Source of the DNA: Promethearchaeota archaeon
Lineage (GTDB): Archaea > Asgardarchaeota > Lokiarchaeia > Sigynarchaeales > SOKP01
Length of the DNA: 8,822 bases
Assembly (NCBI GenBank): GCA_019894735.1
Contig: JAGXOB010000060.1
Span: 4,677-13,498, forward strand
Reading direction: 5' to 3'
Made by a program: the position numbers and the translations under genes. The notes under the pieces are model-generated. The model searched no databases. It saw only the letters and a list, made by a program, of their open reading frames with translations, and was not told where the DNA came from. Below are positions 1-5,460 of this stretch, one piece after another. How positions within the stretch are numbered: position 1 is the stretch's first letter; every line of letters starts with the position of its first letter.

Positions 1-2
1 AG

Positions 3-89
3 TTCAACCAATTGCTCAGAATCGAAGAGTTATTAGGTTCCAAAGCAGTTTATCCTGATAAATTTGATTCATGGAAAAACTTCTTCTAG
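3..89 (+). CDS. C-terminal end of an unrecognised protein (partial, cut by window start)
   Basis: The third forward frame is open from the window edge to a TAG at 87-89. It encodes 28 residues beginning FNQLLRIEELLG and ending DSWKNFF. The other two forward frames close earlier, at codon 12 and codon 19. The stop codon directly abuts the stop of the convergent methyltransferase gene (TAG at 87-89, then TTA at 90-92). Such tight convergent spacing recurs elsewhere in this window and supports a real gene end. The fragment is amphipathic and looks like an ordinary soluble protein tail. It is too short for a family assignment, and I do not recognise it. Confidence 0.5.
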   Translation, partial: FNQLLRIEELLGSKAVYPDKFDSWKNFF

Positions 90-746
90 TTATTTTCCTT
101 CGATTTTTCTTTTAAACCTATAAATATTAACATCTACAGATTTAGTTTTTTGATTGTGAAATTCGTAGGTTTTATTTAGCTTTAATTGAAAGGGAAAAAC
201 GTAATCAATTTTCCAATTAAATTTCTTAATAAAAGATGTTAAGAATTTATGTACCTTTTGATTTGCTATATGAATCGAATAAACTACATCGGAAAAGCTG
301 AATGCTTTCTGAAGAAAAGTTCGGTCTGCAGTCTTTTTTTGGACTCCAAAAGGGGGATTCTCAATAGTAGTGATATGCAACTCCTTCGGTAATAACTGCT
401 TTACAATATGAAAATGATTAACATCAGAGCAAATAGGAAAAATTATATTTTCTAAGCCTAAATCATCTATATTTTTTTTTAAAATTCTTAAAGCGTTCAT
501 ATCGATATCAACACTAAGAATGCAAGAAGCTTGAAGATAAGCACAAGCTATGGACAATCTACCCGTACCAGCTCCAAGATCAATTACTAATTGGTTTTTA
601 ATATCATCAAACTCAAATCCCGCGAAATATACAATATCGACAGCACTTTGTGCATCTATACAATATTGTTCTAACTCTATTTTAGGATTCGAAAATCCTT
701 CAGTTTGTTGAATAAGTGATATTAAATCTTTTTTCTTTATTGTAAT
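90..746 (-). CDS. METTL5-like rRNA N6-adenine methyltransferase (start codon unresolved)
   Basis: This is a Rossmann-fold SAM-dependent methyltransferase resembling eukaryotic METTL5, which with its activator TRMT112 makes m6A in small-subunit rRNA. Archaeal relatives are thought to modify 16S rRNA. Counting from 746 there are 218 residues, the usual family length. Visible motifs are the family N-terminus (GFSNPKIELEQY, about 17-28), the SAM loop DLGAGTGRLSIA (56-67), the acidic ribose-binding VDID (79-82), the N6-adenine catalytic motif NPPFG (130-134), and the C-terminal KSVDVNIYRF. The family usually has Thr two residues after EQY; here the sequence is EQYCI. The first TTG in the frame, at 557, falls inside the SAM-binding motif and would delete an essential part, so I reject it as the true start. 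The frame runs open up to a TAG at 750-752 with no ATG, GTG or TTG. Candidate initiators are ATT at 744-746 or ATA at 738-740; otherwise the ATG at 765-767 must be read through the TAG. It could also be a recently damaged gene. Confidence 0.85.
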   Translation of the reverse strand: MTIKKKDLISLIQQTEGFSNPKIELEQYCIDAQSAVDIVYFAGFEFDDIKNQLVIDLGAGTGRLSIACAYLQASCILSVDIDMNALRILKKNIDDLGLENIIFPICSDVNHFHIVKQLLPKELHITTIENPPFGVQKKTADRTFLQKAFSFSDVVYSIHIANQKVHKFLTSFIKKFNWKIDYVFPFQLKLNKTYEFHNQKTKSVDVNIYRFKRKIEGK

Positions 747-810
747 CGCCTAAAAAGTCCGCTCCATAATTTTTTTTATAGAAAATTATGAAAAAATTTA
801 TTTATTTTAA

Positions 811-826
811 TTAATATAATTAAATA
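811..826. promoter_or_regulatory. AT-rich TATA-like element in the METTL5/csl4 divergent region
   Basis: The sequence TTAATATAATTAAAT lies between the divergent methyltransferase and csl4 genes. On the + strand, an archaeal start site about 27 nt downstream would fall near 838-845, at or just before the csl4 start, giving a leaderless or very short leader. On the - strand the same nearly symmetrical element would place a start near 788, about 20 nt before the ATG at 767. No clear BRE can be separated from the A/T background, so this is only a plausible promoter. Confidence 0.35.
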
Positions 827-843
827 GAGAAATTAAAAGAATT

Positions 844-1452
844 TTGTTGAAAGTTATGAAGAATTCGGCTAAAAATAATGATATTGCTCTTACGGGGCAA
901 TATTTAGGCGTTGTAGAAGAATATTTACCAGACAAACAGTCTACTTATGTAAAAGAAGGTCAAATTTTTGCTACTAAAACCGGAATAGTTAAAATCGATA
1001 AACATCGCAGAGCCATAGAAATCCGGGGTCATCAAGAAGAAAAACGAAAAACGATACAAATTGGGGATATGATAATCGGAACCATCCGTTTCATAAGGCT
1101 CTACTCCGTCGGGATTAGTTTTGCTACAATTAATAAAAAAATTCACTTCAATAGTTCATATTTTGGAAATATTCATGTCTCGCATATAGCAAAAAGATTC
1201 GTAGAAAAAATCTCAGATGCGTTTCAAATTACGGACATAGTTAGAGCAAAAGTTATTCGTCAGGAAGAAAATGAATACAGCTTAAGCACGGCAGAAAATA
1301 ATTTAGGCGTAATTCATGCTGATTGCAGTATTTGTGGAACAACTTTGGAAAAGATTGGTCGGGATAGATTACGATGCTCAAGATGTGGAAATGTCGAGAA
1401 TCGAAAACTTGCAAGTGATTATGGAAATGTAACTGAAAATTTAAGATATTAA
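844..1452 (+). CDS. csl4: Exosome complex RNA-binding subunit Csl4
   Basis: Csl4 forms part of the RNA-binding cap on the archaeal exosome, the Rrp41/Rrp42 ring that degrades and tails RNA 3' to 5'. Its zinc ribbon recruits DnaG to the archaeal complex. The protein has the full family layout in 202 residues. The N-terminal domain opens with GQYLGVVEEYLP and the YVKEGQIFATKTG segment. An S1 fold covers about residues 70-150 (GDMIIGTI, IHVSHIAKRF, DIVRAKVI, YSLSTAENNLG). A C-terminal zinc ribbon has Cys161, Cys164, Cys178 and Cys181, followed by NRKLASDYG. The frame can start at TTG 844 or ATG 856 (giving MKNSAKNND). Neither has a clear Shine-Dalgarno site, and the TATA-like element upstream fits a leaderless start at 844. 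The next gene starts 71 nt downstream, after a T-tract. Confidence 0.95.
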   Translation: MLKVMKNSAKNNDIALTGQYLGVVEEYLPDKQSTYVKEGQIFATKTGIVKIDKHRRAIEIRGHQEEKRKTIQIGDMIIGTIRFIRLYSVGISFATINKKIHFNSSYFGNIHVSHIAKRFVEKISDAFQITDIVRAKVIRQEENEYSLSTAENNLGVIHADCSICGTTLEKIGRDRLRCSRCGNVENRKLASDYGNVTENLRY

Positions 1453-1471
1453 AACGAATTTATCACCTATA

Positions 1472-1479
1472 TTTTTTTT
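1472..1479 (+). terminator. Oligo-T terminator candidate after csl4
   Basis: Eight consecutive T lie 20 nt after the csl4 stop, preceded by TATCACCTATA. Archaeal RNA polymerase can terminate on T-tracts without a hairpin, so this may end or attenuate csl4 transcription. In such an A+T-rich genome T-runs are common, so support is moderate. A TATA-like GATATATTA follows at 1491-1499, which would fit separate initiation for the next gene. Confidence 0.4.
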
Positions 1480-1510
1480 AAAAAAGTTTAGATATATTAA
1501 AATTAATTCT

Positions 1511-1517
1511 AAAGGGA
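1511..1517 (+). promoter_or_regulatory. Ribosome binding site AAAGGGA for the TTG-started 73-residue gene
   Basis: AAAGGGA sits 6 nt before the TTG at 1524. The same arrangement, AAAGGA plus 6 nt plus TTG, precedes the Arf-like GTPase gene at 3900-3905 on the - strand. The match in motif and spacing supports TTG as the true start of both genes. Confidence 0.5.
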
Positions 1518-1523
1518 TTTATC

Positions 1524-1745
1524 TTGGCTCGAAGTGGTGGAAAAAAAGTAATTAATTTTCATAACTCAAGTGGTGATGTAAACAATATCATTAAATTTCT
1601 TGAAGAAGTTCAAAAGAAGATAAACTATCTCAATCTAAACTGTAAAGTTGATGGAAAAGTAATTAAAATTACATTATTTGGACCTAGAGATCTTCAATAT
1701 TTAGCAAGCGAAAGATTAAGAGAGTTAGCTAATCAATATTTATAA
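1524..1745 (+). CDS. Unrecognised small protein between Csl4 and RpoL (73 aa)
   Basis: I do not recognise this 73-residue protein with certainty. It starts at TTG, supported by AAAGGGA 6 nt upstream. The predicted order of elements is a strand (KKVINFHN), a long helix (about 18-36, NNIIKFLEEVQKKINYL), two strands (NLNCKVDG and VIKITLFG), and a closing helix (RDLQYLASERLRELANQYL). That gives a beta-alpha-beta-beta-alpha layout with a basic N-terminus. The layout and the pattern of a strand, then RDL, then a C-terminal helix recall small Pcc1-type (KEOPS) subunits, but this is a weak resemblance and not an assignment. The neighbours are exosome Csl4 and RNA polymerase RpoL, so a role in RNA binding or in a large RNA-handling complex is a reasonable guess. 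There is no signal peptide or membrane segment. Confidence 0.75.
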   Translation: MARSGGKKVINFHNSSGDVNNIIKFLEEVQKKINYLNLNCKVDGKVIKITLFGPRDLQYLASERLRELANQYL

Positions 1746-1762
1746 CGGTTCTTATCTTGTTA

Positions 1763-1777
1763 TTGGTTTAAAACCAA
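1763..1777. repeat. Short perfect palindrome TTGGTTT-A-AAACCAA upstream of rpoL
   Basis: Seven-base inverted arms are separated by one A, in the 82-nt gap between the 73-residue gene and rpoL. A one-base loop makes an RNA hairpin unlikely, so if functional it is more like a dimeric regulator site in DNA. It lies about 50 nt before the rpoL GTG start. Chance occurrence in A+T-rich DNA is possible. Confidence 0.3.
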
Positions 1778-1827
1778 AAAACATTTATTTAATTCTGAAT
1801 TAGAGAAATTAGTTTTGGTGAAATATT

Positions 1828-2322
1828 GTGGCAAAAAAAAAAGTTGAACCAAAGGAAGAAGAAAACGATACCGACGACGAAGACCCATTTGAAGATGAAG
1901 AGATAGAAAGCCATTACCCCGATTTATCAAAAGATTCCAAGAGTGAAAAAGAAATTTTTTCTGAAGATTTATCAGAAGAGGGTGAAGATGATGAGGAAGA
2001 GGAAGATTTTGAAATCGATTTGGGTCCAGAACTACCAGATTATAAATATTTAAAATTGAACATGATAAGGGGTGCTGGTGATAACGATTATACTTTATCT
2101 GTTGAAGGACAATCACATGGATTATGCAATATATTTGTACAACACCTTTTAAATACTGAAGGTGTGAATTCAGCAGCGTATAAAATTACAATAATTAATC
2201 CACCCGAGATTTTTATTCGGCTTGAAGATGGATATGAAATAAAAAAAATCCTTCTCAAAGCAATAGAAACCTTGAGAACCAAAGTTACAGAAGTTCAAAA
2301 AGTATTCAAAAAACTCACCTAA
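1828..2322 (+). CDS. rpoL: DNA-directed RNA polymerase subunit L (RpoL/Rpb11) with acidic N-terminal extension
   Basis: RpoL pairs with RpoD (Rpb3) in the assembly platform of archaeal RNA polymerase. The core, from about residue 72, holds the family signature: NDYTLSVEGQSHGLCNIFVQHLL (87-109, matching the usual DHTLGNLL region), then AAYKI, NPPEIFIRLEDG, and a C-terminal helix from about 138 to the end. In front of this sits an unusual extension of about 70 residues. It is very rich in Asp and Glu (for example GEDDEEEEDFEID, 52-64) after a short basic start MAKKK. Archaeal RpoL is normally about 90-100 residues, so this 164-residue form is nearly doubled. The GTG start at 1828 has GGTGA 8 nt upstream, a good match to the archaeal anti-Shine-Dalgarno core. 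A start at the internal ATG 2062 (MIRGAG) would give only a bare core. The extension is open in frame and compositionally protein-like. Confidence 0.93.
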   Translation: MAKKKVEPKEEENDTDDEDPFEDEEIESHYPDLSKDSKSEKEIFSEDLSEEGEDDEEEEDFEIDLGPELPDYKYLKLNMIRGAGDNDYTLSVEGQSHGLCNIFVQHLLNTEGVNSAAYKITIINPPEIFIRLEDGYEIKKILLKAIETLRTKVTEVQKVFKKLT

Positions 2323-2350
2323 GGAAATATTATTTCGGGCTTCTGAAAAG

Positions 2351-2358
2351 TTTATAAG
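2351..2358 (+). promoter_or_regulatory. TATA box TTTATAAG for the RNase III-domain gene
   Basis: TTTATAAG is preceded by purine-rich GAAAAG, a plausible BRE. Its centre is about 27 nt upstream of the ATG at 2382. That is the classic archaeal spacing from TATA box to start site, so transcription would begin at or next to the start codon. The gene also lacks a visible Shine-Dalgarno sequence, consistent with a leaderless mRNA. Confidence 0.5.
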
Positions 2359-2381
2359 AAAATACTCGTCTTCTATTCTTA

Positions 2382-2834
2382 ATGTCATTTGATTTTTTAT
2401 TAAAGGATTTAAACAATAATCTAACCCAAAAATCAATAGGTACAGATAGAGGGCTAGCAAAAATAGGGGACAGTATCGTTAATCTTACTTATTCCATAGC
2501 AAAATCCATCGTTTTAACTCGTAATAGCAAGAATAATAAAAGTATTAGAACGGGGTTAAAAGTAAGTAAAACTATTTTAGCAAACGCGTTAAAAGAAGCT
2601 GACATGAAACCTTTTTCAAGAAGTAGAGCGGATGCTCACGATCTCGCTGATACTGTTGAGGCTCTTATTGCATACATATGGTTCACTAAGAAAATGTCTA
2701 TGGAAGATATTATCAATTTTCTCGTGGACTCTCTTAACAGTAACCTAACAGTAAGAAATGAGGAGATACGAAACGCAACGATAGCGTTTAGAAAACTCTT
2801 GATCGAGATCAAAAAATATTTGCCTGAGAGTTAA
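2382..2834 (+). CDS. Stand-alone RNase III-domain protein (archaeal family)
   Basis: This 150-residue protein is essentially one RNase III endonuclease fold, with no double-stranded RNA-binding domain. LAKIGDSIVNLTYSIA (25-40) matches the RNase III signature region around LGD. ADTVEALIAYIWF (89-101) matches the second catalytic block. Of the four acidic metal ligands of bacterial RNase III, three can be aligned: Asp30, Asp90 and Glu93. The Glu four residues before the first Asp is replaced by Ala26. Such proteins are known as an archaeal RNase III-like family of poorly defined function. This one may cleave structured RNA weakly or act as a non-catalytic RNA binder. The ATG start has a well-placed TATA box and no Shine-Dalgarno site. 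The next gene begins 2 nt after the stop, so the two are almost surely co-transcribed. Confidence 0.85.
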   Translation: MSFDFLLKDLNNNLTQKSIGTDRGLAKIGDSIVNLTYSIAKSIVLTRNSKNNKSIRTGLKVSKTILANALKEADMKPFSRSRADAHDLADTVEALIAYIWFTKKMSMEDIINFLVDSLNSNLTVRNEEIRNATIAFRKLLIEIKKYLPES

Positions 2835-2836
2835 GA

Positions 2837-3397
2837 ATGAAAGATTTCCCAATTTCAATTGGATTTGACGACGCAAAATTTACATTTAATTCAGATTTTA
2901 AAACTACAAATTTAATAGGAATAATTTGCCAAGGTACTAGAATGGTTGGTATGGTTAAAAAAGAGATTGTAATTGATGGAGACAATGCAACGGAAGTATT
3001 AATCGAGCTAACTAAGCAGAATGAAAAACACGTGCAATATATCATCACAGATACTATTACATTTGGGGGGTTTAACATTATTGATTTAGAAAAAGTATTT
3101 GACATCACTAAAAAACCAGTCATAGCTGTAACCGAAAGAATGGTGGATCTTGAATCCGTCAGAAAAGCAGTTGTTAAGAAATTTCCTAATAAATACGAAA
3201 ATAAACTTCAAAATATAGTAAATGCTGGAGATTTATACGAAACTTTCATTAAAACGGCTGGAGGGTACTCAAAAGTGTATTTTCATTCAAAGGGAATTCA
3301 GATTTCGGAAGTTGAATCTCTATTACATAAGCTTTGTATTGATTCTAAAATTCCTGAACCCGTTCGGCTTGCTCATATTATAGGAAAGACTTTATAG
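2837..3397 (+). CDS. DUF99 (UPF0215) family protein, endonuclease V-related fold
   Basis: The 186 residues cover the whole DUF99 family, which is found mainly in archaea and related by fold to endonuclease V. Signatures in order are IGFDDAKF (8-15), IDGDNAT (46-52), DTITFGGFNIIDLE (72-85), PVIAVTER (94-101), and the C-terminal PEPVRLAHII. Asp11/Asp12 and Asp72 are the likely counterparts of catalytic acids in endonuclease V. The usual DGITFGGFN is DTITFGGFN here. The biochemical activity of the family is not established to my knowledge; nucleic-acid cleavage or binding is an inference from the fold. It starts at ATG 2 nt after the RNase III-domain gene, with GAGAG upstream inside that gene's end. 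It finishes 19 nt before the convergent GTPase gene with a TAG stop. Confidence 0.9.
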   Translation: MKDFPISIGFDDAKFTFNSDFKTTNLIGIICQGTRMVGMVKKEIVIDGDNATEVLIELTKQNEKHVQYIITDTITFGGFNIIDLEKVFDITKKPVIAVTERMVDLESVRKAVVKKFPNKYENKLQNIVNAGDLYETFIKTAGGYSKVYFHSKGIQISEVESLLHKLCIDSKIPEPVRLAHIIGKTL

Positions 3398-3416
3398 AAA
3401 CAGTTAAGAAATAGTA

Positions 3417-3893
3417 TTAAAAAGTAGAAACTTCGTATTCTAATATCTCTTTCATTCTTTGTTGTAACTCTGGCCTAATAGCCGACATTCCGTACGTTTT
3501 TAAGCCTCCTAATTTTTTCTGAATTTCTTGAGCACTCATAGCACCAGGTAAGTCTTGTTTGTTTGCGATGGCAATAATTTTTGTTCCTAAACTGCGTTCA
3601 AATCTGTCGTAAATTTCTTTCGTCTTTTCTACATTTTTTTCAGTTGAGTCACAAACTATAACTGCTAATCCAGCACCCCTTAAGAAATCTTGCCACATGA
3701 ACTTAAACCTTTTCTGACCACCTAAGTCCCATATAGAACAATTATTTCCATTTAAGGCCGAATCTTCTACTTCTAACCCCACTGTAGGAATCCTTTCGTA
3801 AGGAACATCCCGTCCTTGTAATAAGGATAGTAAGGAGGTTTTGCCTACTCCACCTTCTCCAATAAAACAAATCTTTTGCTTTGTCGAAATCAA
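3417..3893 (-). CDS. Arf-like small Ras-superfamily GTPase
   Basis: A complete small GTPase of 158 residues with every G box: G1 GEGGVGKTS (12-20), switch I IPTVG with Thr37, G3 WDLGGQ (55-60) followed by a Trp at 67, G4 NKQD (111-114), and G5 MSA (136-138). WDLGGQ and the Trp in switch II are typical of Arf/Arl/Sar and G-alpha proteins, and the glutamine needed for hydrolysis is present. It lacks the Arf N-terminal amphipathic helix and the Gly2 myristoylation site, and has no C-terminal Cys for prenylation. Membrane attachment by those routes is therefore not expected. Such GTPases are abundant in Asgard archaea; their cellular roles are largely unknown. The start is TTG with AAAGGA 6 nt upstream, and the upstream frame closes with TAA two codons earlier. 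It faces the DUF99 gene and lies 265 nt downstream of EF1A on the same strand. Confidence 0.93.
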   Translation of the reverse strand: MISTKQKICFIGEGGVGKTSLLSLLQGRDVPYERIPTVGLEVEDSALNGNNCSIWDLGGQKRFKFMWQDFLRGAGLAVIVCDSTEKNVEKTKEIYDRFERSLGTKIIAIANKQDLPGAMSAQEIQKKLGGLKTYGMSAIRPELQQRMKEILEYEVSTF

Positions 3894-3899
3894 TTTTTA

Positions 3900-3905
3900 T
3901 CCTTT
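3900..3905 (-). promoter_or_regulatory. Ribosome binding site AAAGGA for the Arf-like GTPase
   Basis: On the - strand AAAGGA lies 6 nt before the TTG start at 3893. It fixes TTG as the start, because an in-frame TAA directly upstream excludes any longer form and no ATG follows nearby in frame. The spacing equals that of the 73-residue gene at 1524. Confidence 0.5.
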
Positions 3906-4097
3906 CTAATCGAGAATTATCTTAAATAGAAAAGACAAGTAATTGTTCAAAAATGAAAATAATATTTACATGATATGAAATCTTTTAATAAAAATCCCCA
4001 TTTTCGCCATTTTAGTTGAATTCATAAAGAAAAAAGAAATATAGGGATATTACATGTTAATTGAAATAAATTACTAAACTAAAGCGAGTTTTAATTT

Positions 4098-4140
4098 AAA
4101 AAAAGGGTAAAATAAAATAAGAAAATATTATATAAAAAAA
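4098..4140 (-). terminator. Two oligo-T terminator candidates downstream of EF1A
   Basis: Read on the - strand, two runs of seven T occur soon after the EF1A stop, at 4140-4134 (after CCGC) and 4104-4098 (after CCC). Both follow a short G/C patch, as in many archaeal T-tract terminators. They would limit transcription from EF1A into the Arf-like GTPase gene further downstream. The rest of the 3906-4158 gap shows no gene or RNA structure that I can support. Confidence 0.45.
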
Positions 4141-4158
4141 GCGGATTTTATTAGATCT

Positions 4159-5460
4159 TTATGCTCCGGGGTCCAAATCCTTTACAATCCCTACACATGA
4201 GGTTCTACCCATGTCACGCACCGCAAATCGCCCGAGTTCGGGAAATTCTTCGTATTTTTCAATACAAAGTTTTTTGATAGGTTGTAACTTAATTATAGCT
4301 GCTTCGTTTTTCTTGAGGAATTTCGGATTGTCTTCTATTACAGCACCAGTCTTTTGATCTAACTTTTTACTTAATTCAATGAATTTAGCTGCTACTTGAG
4401 CTGTGTGAGCGTGAACTACAGGTGTGTATCCTTGAGCGATCGCTGTTGGATGCCAGATAACAATTATTTGTCCAGTCCAGCTCCCTTTCGGAGTAACTAC
4501 AGTAGGTACGTTAGTTGGATGGCCCATAACATCGCCACGGCCAACATCCGCCATAGTAATGCCTCTAATGCTAAATCCGATGTTATCACCGGGTTCTGCT
4601 TGATTTTGTTCTTCGTGATGCATTTCGATGCTTCTTATTTCTCCTACAAAGCCCGTTGGCATGATAACGATTTTATCATTCTTCTTTAAAACCCCAGTTT
4701 CCACTCTTCCAACAGGGACAACTCCAGTACCTTTTATATTATATGCGTCTTGAATCGGAACTCGTAGTGGTTTGCCAGTAGGTTTTGGTGGAAGTTCAAA
4801 GGCATCAATCGCTTCAATTAAGGTTGGACCATCGTACCATGAAAGTTTATCAGTCTTTTCTGTAAGATTTTCCGCTTTAATACCGCTAACGGGTACAAAT
4901 GGGATTTTTTTTACGGGAAAACCAATATTTTTAAGAAGATCAGAAACTGCATCTTTTACTTCATTATAACGCTCTTCCTTGTACTCCCAAACATCGGCTT
5001 TATTAACAGCAACTACTAATTGTTTAACACCTAAAGTTTGCGCTAAATAAGCGTGTTCTCTAGTTTGACCATTTGCTGCAATACCAACTTCCATTTCGCC
5101 TTTCTTTCCAGAAACGACTAAAATCGCAGCGTCAGCTTGAGAAGCACCTGTGATCATGTTCTTTACGAAATCTGCGTGACCAGGTGCGTCAATGATGGTA
5201 AAATATTTTGTATTAGTTTCAAATTTCCGAAAAGCTAAGTCAATAGTAATACCACGTTGTCGCTCTTCTTTTAGCCGGTCAAATACATATGCGTAAGACC
5301 AAGATTCTCTATCGTTTTCTTTAGCTAACTTCTCAAGTTCTCTTGCTTCTCTATCGGATACAGCTCCAGTTTTAATGAGCATTGCACCCATCATAGTGGA
5401 TTTTCCGTGGTCAATATGCCCAATTATAACCAAATTCAAATGATTTTTATCGGTCGGCAT
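4159..5460 (-). CDS. tuf: Translation elongation factor EF1A (archaeal EF-1 alpha / EF-Tu)
   Basis: EF1A delivers aminoacyl-tRNA to the ribosome in its GTP form. The 433-residue length is normal for archaea. The GTPase domain has GHIDHGKST (14-22), RGITID (69-74), DAPGHADF (91-98) and NKAD (153-156). The beta-barrel domains 2 and 3 follow, with RVPIQDAYNIKGTGVVPVGRVETG, MHHEEQNQAEPGDNIG, and the C-terminal GRFAVRDMGRT. Small departures from the usual archaeal form are GHADF rather than GHRDF and NKAD rather than NKMD. Both keep the residues that contact nucleotide. The ATG start has AAAGGA upstream with a long spacing of about 13 nt. It is transcribed away from the decayed region at 5842-6826. 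A TATA-like AATATATATT at 5561-5570 may drive it, which would give a leader of about 75 nt. Confidence 0.98.
   Translation of the reverse strand: MPTDKNHLNLVIIGHIDHGKSTMMGAMLIKTGAVSDREARELEKLAKENDRESWSYAYVFDRLKEERQRGITIDLAFRKFETNTKYFTIIDAPGHADFVKNMITGASQADAAILVVSGKKGEMEVGIAANGQTREHAYLAQTLGVKQLVVAVNKADVWEYKEERYNEVKDAVSDLLKNIGFPVKKIPFVPVSGIKAENLTEKTDKLSWYDGPTLIEAIDAFELPPKPTGKPLRVPIQDAYNIKGTGVVPVGRVETGVLKKNDKIVIMPTGFVGEIRSIEMHHEEQNQAEPGDNIGFSIRGITMADVGRGDVMGHPTNVPTVVTPKGSWTGQIIVIWHPTAIAQGYTPVVHAHTAQVAAKFIELSKKLDQKTGAVIEDNPKFLKKNEAAIIKLQPIKKLCIEKYEEFPELGRFAVRDMGRTSCVGIVKDLDPGA

Noticed and set aside
750..752. TAG as a pyrrolysine codon in the METTL5-like gene
   Set aside because: Kept only as one option in the finding; two other genes in this window use TAG as their ordinary stop and the position is outside the conserved domain.
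1760..2116. 118-codon open frame on the - strand opposite rpoL
   Set aside because: It is the complement of the acidic Asp/Glu-rich extension, which naturally gives Leu/Phe/Pro-rich open frames; the + strand frame continues into the real RpoL core.
2809..3123. 104-codon - strand frame opposite the DUF99 gene, with hydrophobic content
   Set aside because: It is a shadow of the DUF99 coding sequence; the apparent hydrophobicity comes from complementing charged codons.
3906..4158. Possible tRNA or structured RNA between the Arf-like gene and EF1A
   Set aside because: No GTTCGA-type T-loop, no acceptor pairing and no C/D or H/ACA box arrangement was found; only T-tracts and A+T-rich sequence are visible.
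4396..4689. 97-codon open frame on the + strand inside the EF1A gene
   Set aside because: It is exactly antisense to the highly conserved EF1A coding sequence and has no recognisable motif; EF1A fully explains the region.
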